Origin: Candidatus Aminicenantota bacterium
Lineage (GTDB): Bacteria > Acidobacteriota > Aminicenantia > Aminicenantales > UBA4085
NCBI GenBank assembly: GCA_026393895.1
Contig: JAPKZG010000064.1
Span: 1 to 37,054, forward strand
Length of the DNA: 37,054 nucleotides
Direction: 5' to 3'
A program made the translations under genes and the position numbers. Below, one piece after another: positions 1 to 8,598 of the stretch. The notes under the pieces were generated by a model. The model saw nothing but the letters and a program-made list of their open reading frames with translations. It had not been told where the DNA came from and did not search any database. The number at the start of each line of letters is the position of its first letter. The stretch's first letter is position 1.

Positions 1-1
1 T

Positions 2-556
2 GTGTTCAGCGGCGAACGCGAGGAAATGTTCCAGTCTTTCCGGAGCCTGATTTTCGCCCTCGCGTTGGCCATTCTTTTGACCTATATGATCATGGCCGCG
101 CAGTTCGAGTCGCTTCTCCATCCGTTTTTGATTATGATCACGATCCCGATGGGCGCGGCCGGGGCGTTTTTCGCGCTGTGGGCGACGGGTCAAACGATCA
201 ACGTCATCTCGATCATTGGAATGGTCGTCTTGGTCGGGCTAGTCGTCGATAACGCGATTGTCAAGATCGATTACACCCGGCAACTCCGCCGGGAAGGGGT
301 CGGGCTCCGGGCGGCGGTGGCCGAGTCCGGCCAGGTCCGGCTGCGGCCCATCCTGATGTCCACGCTGAGCACGCTCTTCGGCCTCGTCCCGATGGCCCTC
401 GGCCTGGAAGCCGGGGCCGAATTGATGCGGCCGCTGGCGATCACCGTAATCGGCGGGTTGACGTTTTCCACGTTTCTGACGCTGATCATCATCCCGGTCC
501 TGTACGAGGCCGTTGAAGCCCGAAAGGAACGGAAACAGAGCCGGAGCGCGGCGTGA
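2..556 (+). CDS. RND efflux permease, C-terminal part (cut by window edge)
   Basis: This is the last 184 residues of an inner-membrane RND proton-driven efflux permease; the gene starts before the window, so the first codon shown is not the true start. Visible are the TM segments after the second periplasmic loop: FRSLIFALALAILLTYMIMA, the typical AAQFESLLHPFLIM(I)T(I)P turn, the VGLVVDNAIVKIDY segment in the place of AcrB TM10, and the conserved VRLRPILMSTLSTLFGLVPM motif. It ends in a basic tail (RKERKQSRSAA). The stop overlaps the next RND gene by 4 bp (GTGA), so the two permeases are translationally coupled. A paired arrangement is known from MdtB/MdtC, which form one mixed trimer; that the pair here does the same is inference. 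Substrate unknown. Confidence 0.93.
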   Translation: MFSGEREEMFQSFRSLIFALALAILLTYMIMAAQFESLLHPFLIMITIPMGAAGAFFALWATGQTINVISIIGMVVLVGLVVDNAIVKIDYTRQLRREGVGLRAAVAESGQVRLRPILMSTLSTLFGLVPMALGLEAGAELMRPLAITVIGGLTFSTFLTLIIIPVLYEAVEARKERKQSRSAA

Positions 557-3500
557 AAATCCTCATCGAACGGCCCGTCGCCGTGTCCATGGTTTTCCTC
601 GCGCTCCTCGCTTTGGGCGTTTATTCCTACCTCCACACGCCGCTCGAACTTGAACCGAAGGAGGATTATCCCCAGGCCACGATTTCGGCTTCTTGGCCCG
701 GCAGCCCCCCCGAGGTCATGCAAACGCGGGTGACGGCTCCGCTCGAGGAGGCCGTATCGGCAGTCAAGGCTGTTCGGAAAGTCTCCTCGTCCTCGGAAAT
801 CGGGTTGTCTAGCATCGTCGTCGACTTCGACCCCAAGGCAGACGTGGAGTTCGTCCAGTTGGCTCTGCGCGAAGAACTCGCCAATCTGCGGACGGTTCTC
901 CCGGCCGGCGTTCGGCCGACGATCACGCCGTTCGTTCCCGAGGATTTCCGCGTCAATCCCTTCCTCCAATACACGATTTCGGGAAGCGGGTCCCTCCAGG
1001 CGCTCCGCGGCTTGATCAAGGACAAAATCGAATTCGGGCTCGGTTCGGTTAAGGGCGTTTCCCGGGTCGTTTTAACCGGCGGATCGGACCCGGAGTTCCG
1101 GATCGTCCTGGACAAGGCCAAGCTGAAGGCGTACGGCCTTCAACCGTACGCGATCATCCAGGCCGTATCCCGCCGGCTGGGGACTTATCCCTCGGGCCGG
1201 GTGTTGGACGGAACCCGGGAAATCCTCTTCAAGTACGGTGATAAGATCCGGGACAAGAATGAATTAGGTGAAACGATCGTCGGCTCCTCCGGAGGAGGCA
1301 ACGTGCTTCGGGTGTGCGACGTGGCCTCCGTTGAGACGACCTATGCCGATGTATCCTCCATCCATCGGATCAACGGCCGGCCGACCGTGAGTTTCATCGT
1401 CTCCAAAGAAAAGGGAATGAACACGGTCCAGACGGCCCGGGCGGTCAAGGCCAAGCTGGCTCTCCTCCGGAAAGAGGTGCCTGCGGACCTCGTCTTCCAA
1501 ATCGTGGACGACGAAAGCCGGGAAATCGCGAAAAACTTCGGCGACCTCTACCTCCTGGCGGGAATCATCACGGTCGTCGTCTTCCTGATGATTTTCGTCG
1601 TCCTTCGGCGATTTGCGCCGTCCCTACTCATCCTGACGTCGATCGCCTTTTCCGTCGTCATCACGTTCAACCTGATTTACTTTTTCAAGATTTCCCTCAA
1701 CATGATGACGCTTGGGGCGCTCGCCCTCGGCTTCGGGATGTTTGTCGACAATTCCATCGTCGTGTTTGAAAACATTCTCCGCCTGCGGGAAAGCGGTGTC
1801 CCGCCCAGAGACGCCGCCATCCGGGGCCCGAAGGAAGTCTTCATCGCCGTCCTGGCGTCCACGCTGACGACTGTCGCGGTCTTTTTCAGCTTCCCGTTTT
1901 TCCAAGGCCGCCTCAAAATGTATTATCTGCCGCTGGCGATCGTCATCGGTTCGGCCTTGATGGCGTCCCTGTTCATCTCGTTCACCCTGATTCCCGCCCT
2001 GAGCCCGCGCCTGGTTGACAAGCGTTGCAGGGATACCGGCTGCGGGCCGAGCTTGGTCTTCGGACGATTCCTGCGTTTCTGTCTCCGTCATCCGCTCGAA
2101 GTGATGCTTGTCGTTGCTGCGGTCATCTTCGGATCGTACCGGTGGTTCAAGGCTGAAGTCTCCACGGGGGAGTGGTTCTCGTTCACCTCCAGGGAATACC
2201 TTATTGTCTCTATCGGGCTTTCAGCGGGGACGGACATCGAACGGACGGACGCGACCATAAAGACCTTCGAGGACCTCGTCCTCGCCCATCCGTATCCGAA
2301 GGAAATGAACGTCTATGTCTATTCCGTGAACGCTTATCTCCGGATCGGTTTTCCGCCGGAGATCGAGCGTTCCTCCGTTCCCTACGTCCTTAAAGAAGAA
2401 TTGATCCGGACGGCCGCCCAATTCGCCGGCCTCAACATTTACGTCACCGGATTCGATCCCCAGTATTACAGCTCCAGTTTGAGCTCGGGGTCCTATCTCG
2501 ATTCCCGGATCAAATTTTTCGGATACAACCTGAAAAAACTCAAGGAGATCACCGCCGACGTGGAACAGACCCTCCGGCGGAATCCTCGAATCAAGGATGT
2601 CCGGATCACCTCGGATAAATACGGCAGGTGGAGGGGGGATTCGCTCGAGAACATCCTGAAAATCGACCAAGTCCGATTGCAGGCGTATGATGTTGATCCG
2701 GAATACCTTTATGGTTATCTTCAAACCCTGATCCGGGGTCGATTCGGAGCGCCGATGATCATTCGGACAGGGGGGAAGGAAATGTCCATCGCCGTGAAAT
2801 TTCCCGACGCGGACACTCTCGACCTCAGGGGGGTGAAGGAATCCCTGATTCAAACGCGGAGAGGCGAATATTTCCGCCTCGGCGAAGTGGCCGAACTGAT
2901 CGAGCGGCCTATCGCCGGGTCGATCGACCGGGAGAATCAACAATTCCAACAGACCGTCTCTTGGGAATTCCGCGGCCCATCGAAAGCCGCGGATCGCTAC
3001 CGGAAGAGCATCTTTGCCGGCCTCCACGTCCCGGCCGGTTTTTCGGCTTCGCTCGAGGACGACTGGCGGATGACCGGAAAAGAGCGGACCCAGGTCCGAC
3101 GGGCCGTCGCGATGTCGCTCATCCTGATTTTCATGATCATCGCAGCCCTGTTCGAATCCCTGGTCCAGCCGTTTTATATCATGTCGGCCGTGCCCTTGGG
3201 CCTGATCGGCGTGTTTGTCGCCTTCGTCGTGGCCGGAACATCCTTCGATTCCTCAGCGTATATCGGCATCATCCTGCTTTCGGGAATTGTCGTCAACAAC
3301 GCCATCCTACTCGTCGATCACATCAACCGGAAACGAAAACAGGGGCTCGCCTTGCTCGAGGGGGTAGTCGAGGGCGCTCGGGAGCGGGTCCGGCCGATCC
3401 TCATGACCGCCGGTACGACAGTCTTTGGGATTCTCCCGATGCTCTTCATCCCGGCCGGATCGGGCAGGATGAAAATCTGGTCGTCGCTGGCTTTATGTAC

Positions 3501-3627
3501 GGTCGGCGGGGTCACGTCGTCGACGCTCTTGCTCCTGATCGTCGTCCCGGTTGTCTACGTTTATGGCGAACGTCTCAGGAATTGGGCGGCAGCTATTTGG
3601 CATGAATTGCGGCGTCGTTCGTCTTGA
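553..3627 (+). CDS. RND efflux permease (AcrB/CzcA superfamily), full length
   Basis: A 1024-residue inner-membrane RND transporter, the usual length for the family. It starts at a GTG inside the stop of the upstream permease. The N-terminus has the standard IERPVAVSMVFLALLALGVYSY helix and the ATISASWPGSPPEVMQ porter-domain motif. TM4 carries GFGMFVDNSIVVFENILRLRE near residue 390, where AcrB has the proton-relay DD; here it is DN. The second half repeats the fold with AALFESLVQPFYIMSAVPLGL, SGIVVNNAILLVDHINRKR and RVRPILMTAGTTVFGILPM. The VNN in TM10 replaces the AcrB lysine, as in many HAE-1/heavy-metal RND relatives. The membrane-fusion partner is presumably upstream of the window. Substrate class cannot be told from sequence alone. 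Confidence 0.95.
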   Translation: MKILIERPVAVSMVFLALLALGVYSYLHTPLELEPKEDYPQATISASWPGSPPEVMQTRVTAPLEEAVSAVKAVRKVSSSSEIGLSSIVVDFDPKADVEFVQLALREELANLRTVLPAGVRPTITPFVPEDFRVNPFLQYTISGSGSLQALRGLIKDKIEFGLGSVKGVSRVVLTGGSDPEFRIVLDKAKLKAYGLQPYAIIQAVSRRLGTYPSGRVLDGTREILFKYGDKIRDKNELGETIVGSSGGGNVLRVCDVASVETTYADVSSIHRINGRPTVSFIVSKEKGMNTVQTARAVKAKLALLRKEVPADLVFQIVDDESREIAKNFGDLYLLAGIITVVVFLMIFVVLRRFAPSLLILTSIAFSVVITFNLIYFFKISLNMMTLGALALGFGMFVDNSIVVFENILRLRESGVPPRDAAIRGPKEVFIAVLASTLTTVAVFFSFPFFQGRLKMYYLPLAIVIGSALMASLFISFTLIPALSPRLVDKRCRDTGCGPSLVFGRFLRFCLRHPLEVMLVVAAVIFGSYRWFKAEVSTGEWFSFTSREYLIVSIGLSAGTDIERTDATIKTFEDLVLAHPYPKEMNVYVYSVNAYLRIGFPPEIERSSVPYVLKEELIRTAAQFAGLNIYVTGFDPQYYSSSLSSGSYLDSRIKFFGYNLKKLKEITADVEQTLRRNPRIKDVRITSDKYGRWRGDSLENILKIDQVRLQAYDVDPEYLYGYLQTLIRGRFGAPMIIRTGGKEMSIAVKFPDADTLDLRGVKESLIQTRRGEYFRLGEVAELIERPIAGSIDRENQQFQQTVSWEFRGPSKAADRYRKSIFAGLHVPAGFSASLEDDWRMTGKERTQVRRAVAMSLILIFMIIAALFESLVQPFYIMSAVPLGLIGVFVAFVVAGTSFDSSAYIGIILLSGIVVNNAILLVDHINRKRKQGLALLEGVVEGARERVRPILMTAGTTVFGILPMLFIPAGSGRMKIWSSLALCTVGGVTSSTLLLLIVVPVVYVYGERLRNWAAAIWHELRRRSS

Positions 3628-3660
3628 AACGCCCGACATTCGGGGATAAGATGAACGTCC

Positions 3661-3681
3661 TCCGCCCCGGAGAGGGGCGGA
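3661..3681 (+). other. Perfect hairpin after the RND operon
   Basis: TCCGCCCC, loop GGAGA, GGGGCGGA: an 8-bp GC-rich stem 33 bp after the RND stop. There is no T-run after it, so it is not a classical intrinsic terminator; it could stabilise the mRNA 3' end or be Rho-assisted. Confidence 0.5.
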
Positions 3682-3704
3682 ATCGAAAGCATTAAGGTAC
3701 GGCA

Positions 3705-4103
3705 ATGAATTCTCTTCGCCCGGAAATCCAAAAGAAAATCGGCGCGTTTAAACGGATTCCGCTCGTTCATCTCCCGACGCCGATGCGGAAGCTCGAGCGG
3801 CTGACCGCCGAACTCGGCGGGCCGGAAATCTGGGCTAAGCGCGACGATTTGACCGGTTTAGCGTTTGGCGGGAATAAATCCCGGAAGCTCGAATTCATCA
3901 TCGCCGACGCCCTGGCGAAGAAGGCCGATGTCGTGGTCACCTGGGGTGCCCTTCAGTCCAATTGGGCCATGCAGACGGCGGCCGCTTGCGCGAAATGCGG
4001 CCTCCCTGCGGTGTTGCAGGGAGCCCCTTCAATAAGAAGCTATTACGCGGTCTTTTTCCCCAGCCTTATAAAGCAGCCGAAGCCGACGGCGAAGAACAGG
4101 TAG
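3705..4103 (+). pseudogene. Truncated D-cysteine desulfhydrase / ACC deaminase-like PLP enzyme
   Basis: The first ~105 residues match the N-terminus of the D-cysteine desulfhydrase/1-aminocyclopropane-1-carboxylate deaminase family (PLP fold type II). Seen are [39 protein letters not shown] with the Schiff-base lysine in GGNKSRKLE, and the substrate-loop motif [20 protein letters not shown]. Family members are ~325-340 residues; here homology stops near base 4022 and the remaining codons read antisense through the end of the convergent membrane-protein gene. The large PLP-binding domain is missing, so the product cannot be active. The start has a weak AAGG ribosome site. The breakpoint falls in an 8-bp inverted repeat. 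It may be a real deletion remnant or an assembly join. Confidence 0.85.
4002..4023. repeat. Inverted repeat at the breakpoint of the truncated gene
   Basis: CTCCCTGC, 6-nt loop ggtgtt, GCAGGGAG. The hairpin lies exactly where similarity to the PLP enzyme ends and before the 3' end of the minus-strand gene. No T-run follows on either strand, so it is more likely a deletion-prone palindrome or join than a terminator. Confidence 0.55.
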
Positions 4104-4423
4104 ATCGCCGCGATGCCCCAGCCCAGCCAGTTTAGCACTCCGGTCAGCAGGAGCACCACCGTGGCGATGAGGGCGATCGCGTCATAGACGAAAAGGTCCC
4201 AGATGATCGCCCGGCGCGCCACGCTGTCTTCGGCGTTCCTGGCCAGCCAGGTCAGCAGGAGGTTGCCCACCAGCGTCGCCCCGTACTCCCTGGCAGTCAA
4301 CGCCGCCCCCGTGCTGAACGCGGTCCCGAGCAGACCCAGGATCCATGCCGGAAAAAACAGCAGCACGGGACCGAAGCCGAGGCAGATAACGGCTTTGATC
4401 GTCATCAAGGTTTTGAATTTCAT
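4043..4423 (-). CDS. Small integral membrane protein, about four TM helices
   Basis: A 126-residue protein beginning [13 protein letters not shown] chose this ATG over the longer frame because GAGGAGGGAAAA directly precedes it, a strong ribosome-binding site, while the upstream extension (MSRVPLTLLRRR...) has none. Four hydrophobic stretches are visible: residues ~5-31 ([20 protein letters not shown]), ~40-58 ([14 protein letters not shown]), ~68-92 ([20 protein letters not shown]) and ~95-118 ([20 protein letters not shown]). The size and layout resemble small DUF4345-like or DoxX-sized membrane proteins, but I cannot assign a family. It stands alone, convergent with the broken PLP-enzyme gene and divergent from the S10 peptidase operon. 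Confidence 0.72.
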   Translation of the reverse strand: MKFKTLMTIKAVICLGFGPVLLFFPAWILGLLGTAFSTGAALTAREYGATLVGNLLLTWLARNAEDSVARRAIIWDLFVYDAIALIATVVLLLTGVLNWLGWGIAAIYLFFAVGFGCFIRLGKKTA

Positions 4424-4581
4424 TTTTCCCTCCTCGACGGGGACTCGATTTGCCTCCAGCATAAATCGCCGCCGGAGCAAAGTCAAAGGAACGCGGGACA
4501 TCCGTCCAAGACGTTAACAGGAGTTCACTCACCGCCCTCAAAGCTTGCCCGCTTCTTGTAAATAAAGAGGGGAACGCGTCA

Positions 4582-4632
4582 GACTTATTGACGAGGCTCG
4601 GGATTTCCCCGCGGGCCCGGGGCCGATAAGTC
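4582..4632 (+). promoter_or_regulatory. Candidate enhancer-type inverted repeat upstream of the sigma-54 promoter
   Basis: GACTTAT (4582-4588) and ATAAGTC (4626-4632) form a widely spaced inverted repeat 45-95 bp upstream of the -24/-12 element. That is the distance at which bacterial enhancer-binding proteins usually bind. The function is inferred from position only. Confidence 0.3.
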
Positions 4633-4676
4633 ATTGAAAAATCACGGGAAATAATCTCTCGTCGCTTATTTATCCT

Positions 4677-4692
4677 TGGCATGAGAATTGCT
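4677..4692 (+). promoter_or_regulatory. Sigma-54 (-24/-12) promoter for the S10 peptidase operon
   Basis: TGGCATGAGAATTGCT matches the sigma-54 consensus TGGCACG-N4-TTGCW at every position but one (T for C at position 6), with exact GG-to-GC spacing. The predicted start point is near 4703, giving a ~33-nt leader before the AAGGAG ribosome site and ATG at 4736. No good -35/-10 is visible in the same stretch. Confidence 0.7.
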
Positions 4693-4735
4693 GTGTTTCT
4701 TAGGGTAGGTTCCATACCTCGGGAAAGGAGCCGTT

Positions 4736-6460
4736 ATGCAACGTCGGTTGTTATTCCTCTCCGCGTTTTTATTCCTCGTCGTGTTCCCTCCTTGTCCGGC
4801 CTCGGGCAGCGAGGTCGTCCGCGCGCCGGGCCCCGAAGCAGGGTTTGAGACAATCGAACCCGTCACGGTCTATTTCCACTACGGCAGTTACTTTTCCCGG
4901 CTTCAGCTCACCTCGTCCGAAGCCCGGGTCTGGTACAGCTTCCATCCCGCCGACAATTCCGTCGAGAGCCGGCCTCTTTTTGTCTTTTTCAACGGCGGGC
5001 CGGGAAGCGCGACCAGCTGCGGATTGATGAGCATGTACACCAGCCGCTACACGCTGGATAACGGGATCGACAGCGGAGGCGGAGACGCCTTTCTGCCCAA
5101 TCCCCACTCCTGGACCAGGCTGGGTAATTTGCTTTACATCGACGCCCGTCAGGCCGGATTTTCCTACAATGTCACGGAAAACTTGAGCGACGAGTTAACT
5201 CGGTTCCAGGAATTCAACGCCCAAAATTTCAATCCTTTTTTCGATGCCGCGGATTTCATCCGCGTCCTACTCCGGTTCCTGGGCCGCCACCCCGAGCTGC
5301 AGAAAAATCCCGTCATCATCGTCGGCGAGAGCTACGGAGGGACGAGGGCGACGGCCATGTTCCACATGCTGCTCAATTACGACAGCTACGGAAACGGGCA
5401 GGAGATGTACCAGGACGCCGGGCTGAGAGATGAAATCCAGCAGCACTTCGACACGGTTTTCCCCGAAAGCGCGGGAACGGTCGTCCCGCCCGAAGTGATC
5501 ACCCGCCAGTTCAAAGGCCAGGTCCTCATCCAGCCGTCATTAGCCTGGGGCTACATGGAACAGATCGAGGACTCTCTCCTTCGCCAACCGGATTCCCTGG
5601 TCTATCGACTGGGCCAGGAAATCGGAATCCCTTATGACCCGGCCGTTCACGGCGCCCCCCTGACCTACGTCGAAAGCGTCGCCGGCCGGGACCTGTATAT
5701 CTACACTAAGCCCGCCGGCTGGCTGAACCAGTTCTTCCGGAACGCGGGACGCCTTCTCCGCTTTGTCGACCAGCTCAACCGGATCACGGAGACAAATTCT
5801 TTGGCCGTCAGCGAGCTCTATGCTTCGGCCCGGCAACGGGCTTATCGGGTGATCACGGCGGATTACCCCGATAGCTTGATGGACGGGTGGCCCGTTCCGT
5901 CTCCCGGCGTGGAACGACTGTTCATTAAACCGGCCATAGAGGAAGCTCCCGAAGTCAGCGCGGAGCCCGGAGACATGACTTCCGTCTTCGGCGCCCTTCA
6001 GCCTTGGGACCGGTATTTCATCTCGTCCAACGGCAACGCCAATTCGGCCTTCCACGTCTTCAACATCGCCCTGGTCAACGGCTACGAAGTGAGCTTCTCC
6101 ATGCCTCGCTACGGAAGAATGTTCCTCCAGAACGTCGTCCATGTGCCCACCTTCATCACCCACGCGGCCCTCGATCTCGTCGTCTATTCCGAAGCCCTTG
6201 CTCCCGCCCTGGCTCTTTACGACGACATTCTGGAATCGGTTACGCAGGAAAGGCAGGCCATCCACGGGGAAGCCCGTCCGGGATCCATCATCCTCGAATA
6301 TCGTCCGGATGCGTTTCCGGGCATTTCCGGCATCGGGAAGCGGACCATCCGGTTCCCCTTGTACAGTTCGAGCTGCCACGCCGTATCCCTGACCCAGCCC
6401 GAGGATCTGCTGGCCGATGTCACCGCCTGGCTCGCGGAGATCGGCATCGTCCTCGACTGA
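4736..6460 (+). CDS. Secreted S10 family serine carboxypeptidase-like protein
   Basis: A 574-residue alpha/beta-hydrolase peptidase of the carboxypeptidase Y family. It has a clear Sec signal peptide (MQRRLLFLSAFLFLVVFPPCPASG), so it acts in the periplasm or outside the cell. Family landmarks: oxyanion motif FFNGGPGSATS (~residues 84-94), nucleophile motif GESYGG with Ser199, catalytic Asp480 in THAALDLVVYSE, and His548 in SSCHAVSL near the C-terminus, where the classical motif is G-H-M-V-P; the glycine before His is Cys here. Length is normal for bacterial S10 proteins. The ribosome site AAGGAG sits 7 nt before the ATG. It is transcribed from a sigma-54-type promoter and followed 17 bp later by a beta-barrel gene. 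Probable role: trimming extracellular peptides for amino-acid scavenging. Confidence 0.9.
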   Translation: MQRRLLFLSAFLFLVVFPPCPASGSEVVRAPGPEAGFETIEPVTVYFHYGSYFSRLQLTSSEARVWYSFHPADNSVESRPLFVFFNGGPGSATSCGLMSMYTSRYTLDNGIDSGGGDAFLPNPHSWTRLGNLLYIDARQAGFSYNVTENLSDELTRFQEFNAQNFNPFFDAADFIRVLLRFLGRHPELQKNPVIIVGESYGGTRATAMFHMLLNYDSYGNGQEMYQDAGLRDEIQQHFDTVFPESAGTVVPPEVITRQFKGQVLIQPSLAWGYMEQIEDSLLRQPDSLVYRLGQEIGIPYDPAVHGAPLTYVESVAGRDLYIYTKPAGWLNQFFRNAGRLLRFVDQLNRITETNSLAVSELYASARQRAYRVITADYPDSLMDGWPVPSPGVERLFIKPAIEEAPEVSAEPGDMTSVFGALQPWDRYFISSNGNANSAFHVFNIALVNGYEVSFSMPRYGRMFLQNVVHVPTFITHAALDLVVYSEALAPALALYDDILESVTQERQAIHGEARPGSIILEYRPDAFPGISGIGKRTIRFPLYSSSCHAVSLTQPEDLLADVTAWLAEIGIVLD

Positions 6461-6477
6461 GGGGAGAGGAAGCGAAC

Positions 6478-7497
6478 ATGAGAACAGCCAGGAAGACAAT
6501 CCCGACGTGTTTCGGCCTCGTTATTTCGGCAACGGCTGTCTTCGCTCTCGTCTTGAGCGTCGGCCCGATAATCGTTCAAGCCGGCGAGACCGGCAATAGG
6601 GCCGGCCGGTTTCAGATCGAGATTTTTGGCGGGGCCATGAGACTCGACCCGAGGGACTTGAACCTGCGTTCCGAATACGACGCGACGCTTCAAGCGTTCC
6701 GGTTCGATTCGTTTCTCAATTATTGGCAAGCCCAGGGGAACATCCTGTCCTGGAGCAAGGGGGAACAAGATGAACGGGGAACAATCAAGGCCGGCTTCCC
6801 CCTGGGTTTGAGGGTCAGATACCGGCTCTCCGGCCCGGTTTCCATATCCGTCGGCGTCGTCGGCCTCCGAGCCGGTCGTTCGAAAAACCTCCTGATCGAA
6901 TACAACAGCCAATATTCCAACGGCTGGTACTACCGCGAGACCTTGGAATATTCTCCCTACACGCTCTCCCTGAGCGCCATCCTCCCTCAGGTCGGCGTTC
7001 ATTACGAGAAGCCCCTCTCCGGCAGGTTGGGGCTGGAGGGCAGTCTCTCCGCAGGCCCCATATTCGCCCGATGTCGCTATCTTTCGAATCTGGATTACTC
7101 CTGGCATATTACGGGGACGGGCTTTGATTGGCCGGCCTTCGATCAAAACGTCCGGCTCGAGGAAAACGGCTCGGGGACCGGCTTCGGCCTCGAAGCGGCC
7201 GCCCGGCTGAATTACCAGCCGGCCGAACGCTGGGGGCTCTTTCTCTCGGCCGGCTATGCGTATCGAAAAATCAAGGCGATCTCCGGAGAGGGAAGCGAAA
7301 TTCGGGATGACGTCCGGCAAACCTGGGAAGGAAGCTGGGCGGTTGGGAGCGAACAAATGGTCGCGCCCTGGGGAGAAGCCACCCTGGAATTCCCGACCGC
7401 TTATTGGCCGGACGGCTCGGCCGTGTCCCGGGTTCGCGATTTCGCCCTCGACCTGTCGGGATTTCAATTGAAAGCGGGGGTTTTCTACAAGTTTTGA
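6478..7497 (+). CDS. Predicted outer-membrane beta-barrel protein
   Basis: I start this 339-residue protein at the ATG following GGGGAGAGGAAGCGAAC, 17 bp after the S10 peptidase stop; a longer in-frame extension overlaps that gene and looks non-coding. The N-terminus is a signal peptide (residues ~1-36, hydrophobic core CFGLVISATAVFALVLSV, ending VQAGE). The rest alternates aromatic and polar residues in strand-like segments such as GWYYRETLEYSPYTLSLSA, RLGLEGSLSAGPIFARCRY and GLFLSAGYAYRKIKAIS. It ends FQLKAGVFYKF with a terminal phenylalanine, the usual BAM-recognition signature. No named family recognised. Cotranscription with a secreted peptidase suggests a role at the outer membrane in peptide use, but that is inference. 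Confidence 0.8.
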   Translation: MRTARKTIPTCFGLVISATAVFALVLSVGPIIVQAGETGNRAGRFQIEIFGGAMRLDPRDLNLRSEYDATLQAFRFDSFLNYWQAQGNILSWSKGEQDERGTIKAGFPLGLRVRYRLSGPVSISVGVVGLRAGRSKNLLIEYNSQYSNGWYYRETLEYSPYTLSLSAILPQVGVHYEKPLSGRLGLEGSLSAGPIFARCRYLSNLDYSWHITGTGFDWPAFDQNVRLEENGSGTGFGLEAAARLNYQPAERWGLFLSAGYAYRKIKAISGEGSEIRDDVRQTWEGSWAVGSEQMVAPWGEATLEFPTAYWPDGSAVSRVRDFALDLSGFQLKAGVFYKF

Positions 7498-7518
7498 CCG
7501 GAGAAAATATTTTGCGTC

Positions 7519-7573
7519 CGACTGGACAATCCAGGTATTGTCGGGTCGTAGTATCGTACCCGTCGTTTTTTTT
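7519..7573 (+). terminator. Intrinsic terminator after the beta-barrel gene
   Basis: A hairpin CGAC-tg-GACAAT, loop ccaggt, ATTGTC-gg-GTCG (7519-7548) is followed by a second overlapping stem CGGGT...ACCCG (7542-7562) and then eight consecutive T (7566-7573). The second stem plus T-run forms the terminator; the two stems are mutually exclusive. Confidence 0.65.
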
Positions 7574-7647
7574 CCGCGGCGACCGCTTCAGGAGTTGGGC
7601 AGCGGGCAAGTGGAATGTCCGTATTTCAGGCCGCCGCTGACTGCCCC

Positions 7648-8598
7648 TTACTTGATCTCCGAGCTTTTTAAGTACTTCAGAAATTCGCTGTCCGTGGTCA
7701 GGAGAAGCCAGGTGTCCTTGAGGAGGCTTACCCGGTACGTCTCGAGCGATTTCGTGAACTGGTAGAACTCGGGGTCGAGGTTGTAGGCGGCGGCGTAGAT
7801 TTTCGTCGCTTCGGCGTCGGCCTTGCCCTTGATTTCCTGGGCTATTTTGTAAGCTTCGGACTGGATCTTTTTCAGTTCCCGTTCCTTCTGGCCGCGGATT
7901 TCGGCGCTTTTCCCGTCGCCTTCGGAGCGGTACTTGGAGGCGATCCGCTGGCGTTCGGCGATCATCCGGTCGAAGACTTTTTTCTGGACCTCTTCGACGT
8001 AATTCACCCGTTTGATCCGGACGTCCTTGAGTTCGACGCCGAACTGGGGGGTGATTTTGGAGGCGTTTTCCAGGATGATCCGGGCCAGTTTCTCCCGGCC
8101 TTCCTCGATCTTGGTGGCGACTGCGGATAAATCCAGCAGGGCGGCGTCCTCGGAAATTTCGAATTCCCGGTTGGACGACCGGACGATTTCGATCAAATCG
8201 AATTTGGCGATGATGTTCCGCGTTTCGCCGTCGACGATGTCGTCCAGACGCGATTGGGCGTTCCGTTCGTCGTTGACGCGCTGGAAAAAGACGAGGGGGT
8301 CGGCGATCCGCCAGCGGCAGTAGGTGTCGACCCAGATGTATTTCTTGTCCCTGGTCGGGATCTGGTTCGGATCGCCGTCCCAGGCGAGCCAGCGTTTTTC
8401 GAAATAGTTCGCTTTCTGGATGAAGGGGAGCTTGAAATGAAGGCCCGGACGGGAGACCGTTCCGCCGATCGGGTCGCCGAATTGAGTGATGACGACTTGG
8501 TTGGTCTCGCTGACGATGTACACGGCGCCGCCGAGGAGGGCCAGGAGGACTAGGGCGGCGGCGACTATCAAAATGCGTTTTGTTGTCCGGGTTTTCAT
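7648..8598 (-). CDS. hflC: HflC, SPFH-domain regulator of membrane protease FtsH
   Basis: A 316-residue SPFH/band-7 protein with one N-terminal TM helix (ILIVAAALVLLALLGGAVYIV). It continues NQVVITQFGDPIGGTVSRPGLHFKLPFIQKANYFEKR, the HflC hallmark. The C-terminal half is a long charged helix (QRIASKYRSEGDGKSAEIRGQKERELKKIQ...) typical of the HflKC cage wall. Its ATG overlaps the hflK stop by 4 bp, so equal amounts are made. HflK and HflC form a large periplasmic-facing vault that encloses FtsH and limits its access to membrane substrates. Length is normal for the family. Confidence 0.95.
   Translation of the reverse strand: MKTRTTKRILIVAAALVLLALLGGAVYIVSETNQVVITQFGDPIGGTVSRPGLHFKLPFIQKANYFEKRWLAWDGDPNQIPTRDKKYIWVDTYCRWRIADPLVFFQRVNDERNAQSRLDDIVDGETRNIIAKFDLIEIVRSSNREFEISEDAALLDLSAVATKIEEGREKLARIILENASKITPQFGVELKDVRIKRVNYVEEVQKKVFDRMIAERQRIASKYRSEGDGKSAEIRGQKERELKKIQSEAYKIAQEIKGKADAEATKIYAAAYNLDPEFYQFTKSLETYRVSLLKDTWLLLTTDSEFLKYLKSSEIK

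Noticed and set aside
7600-7647. Inverted repeat after hflC as a minus-strand terminator
   Set aside because: The arms around CAGCGG/CCGCTG pair imperfectly and no T-run follows on the minus strand.
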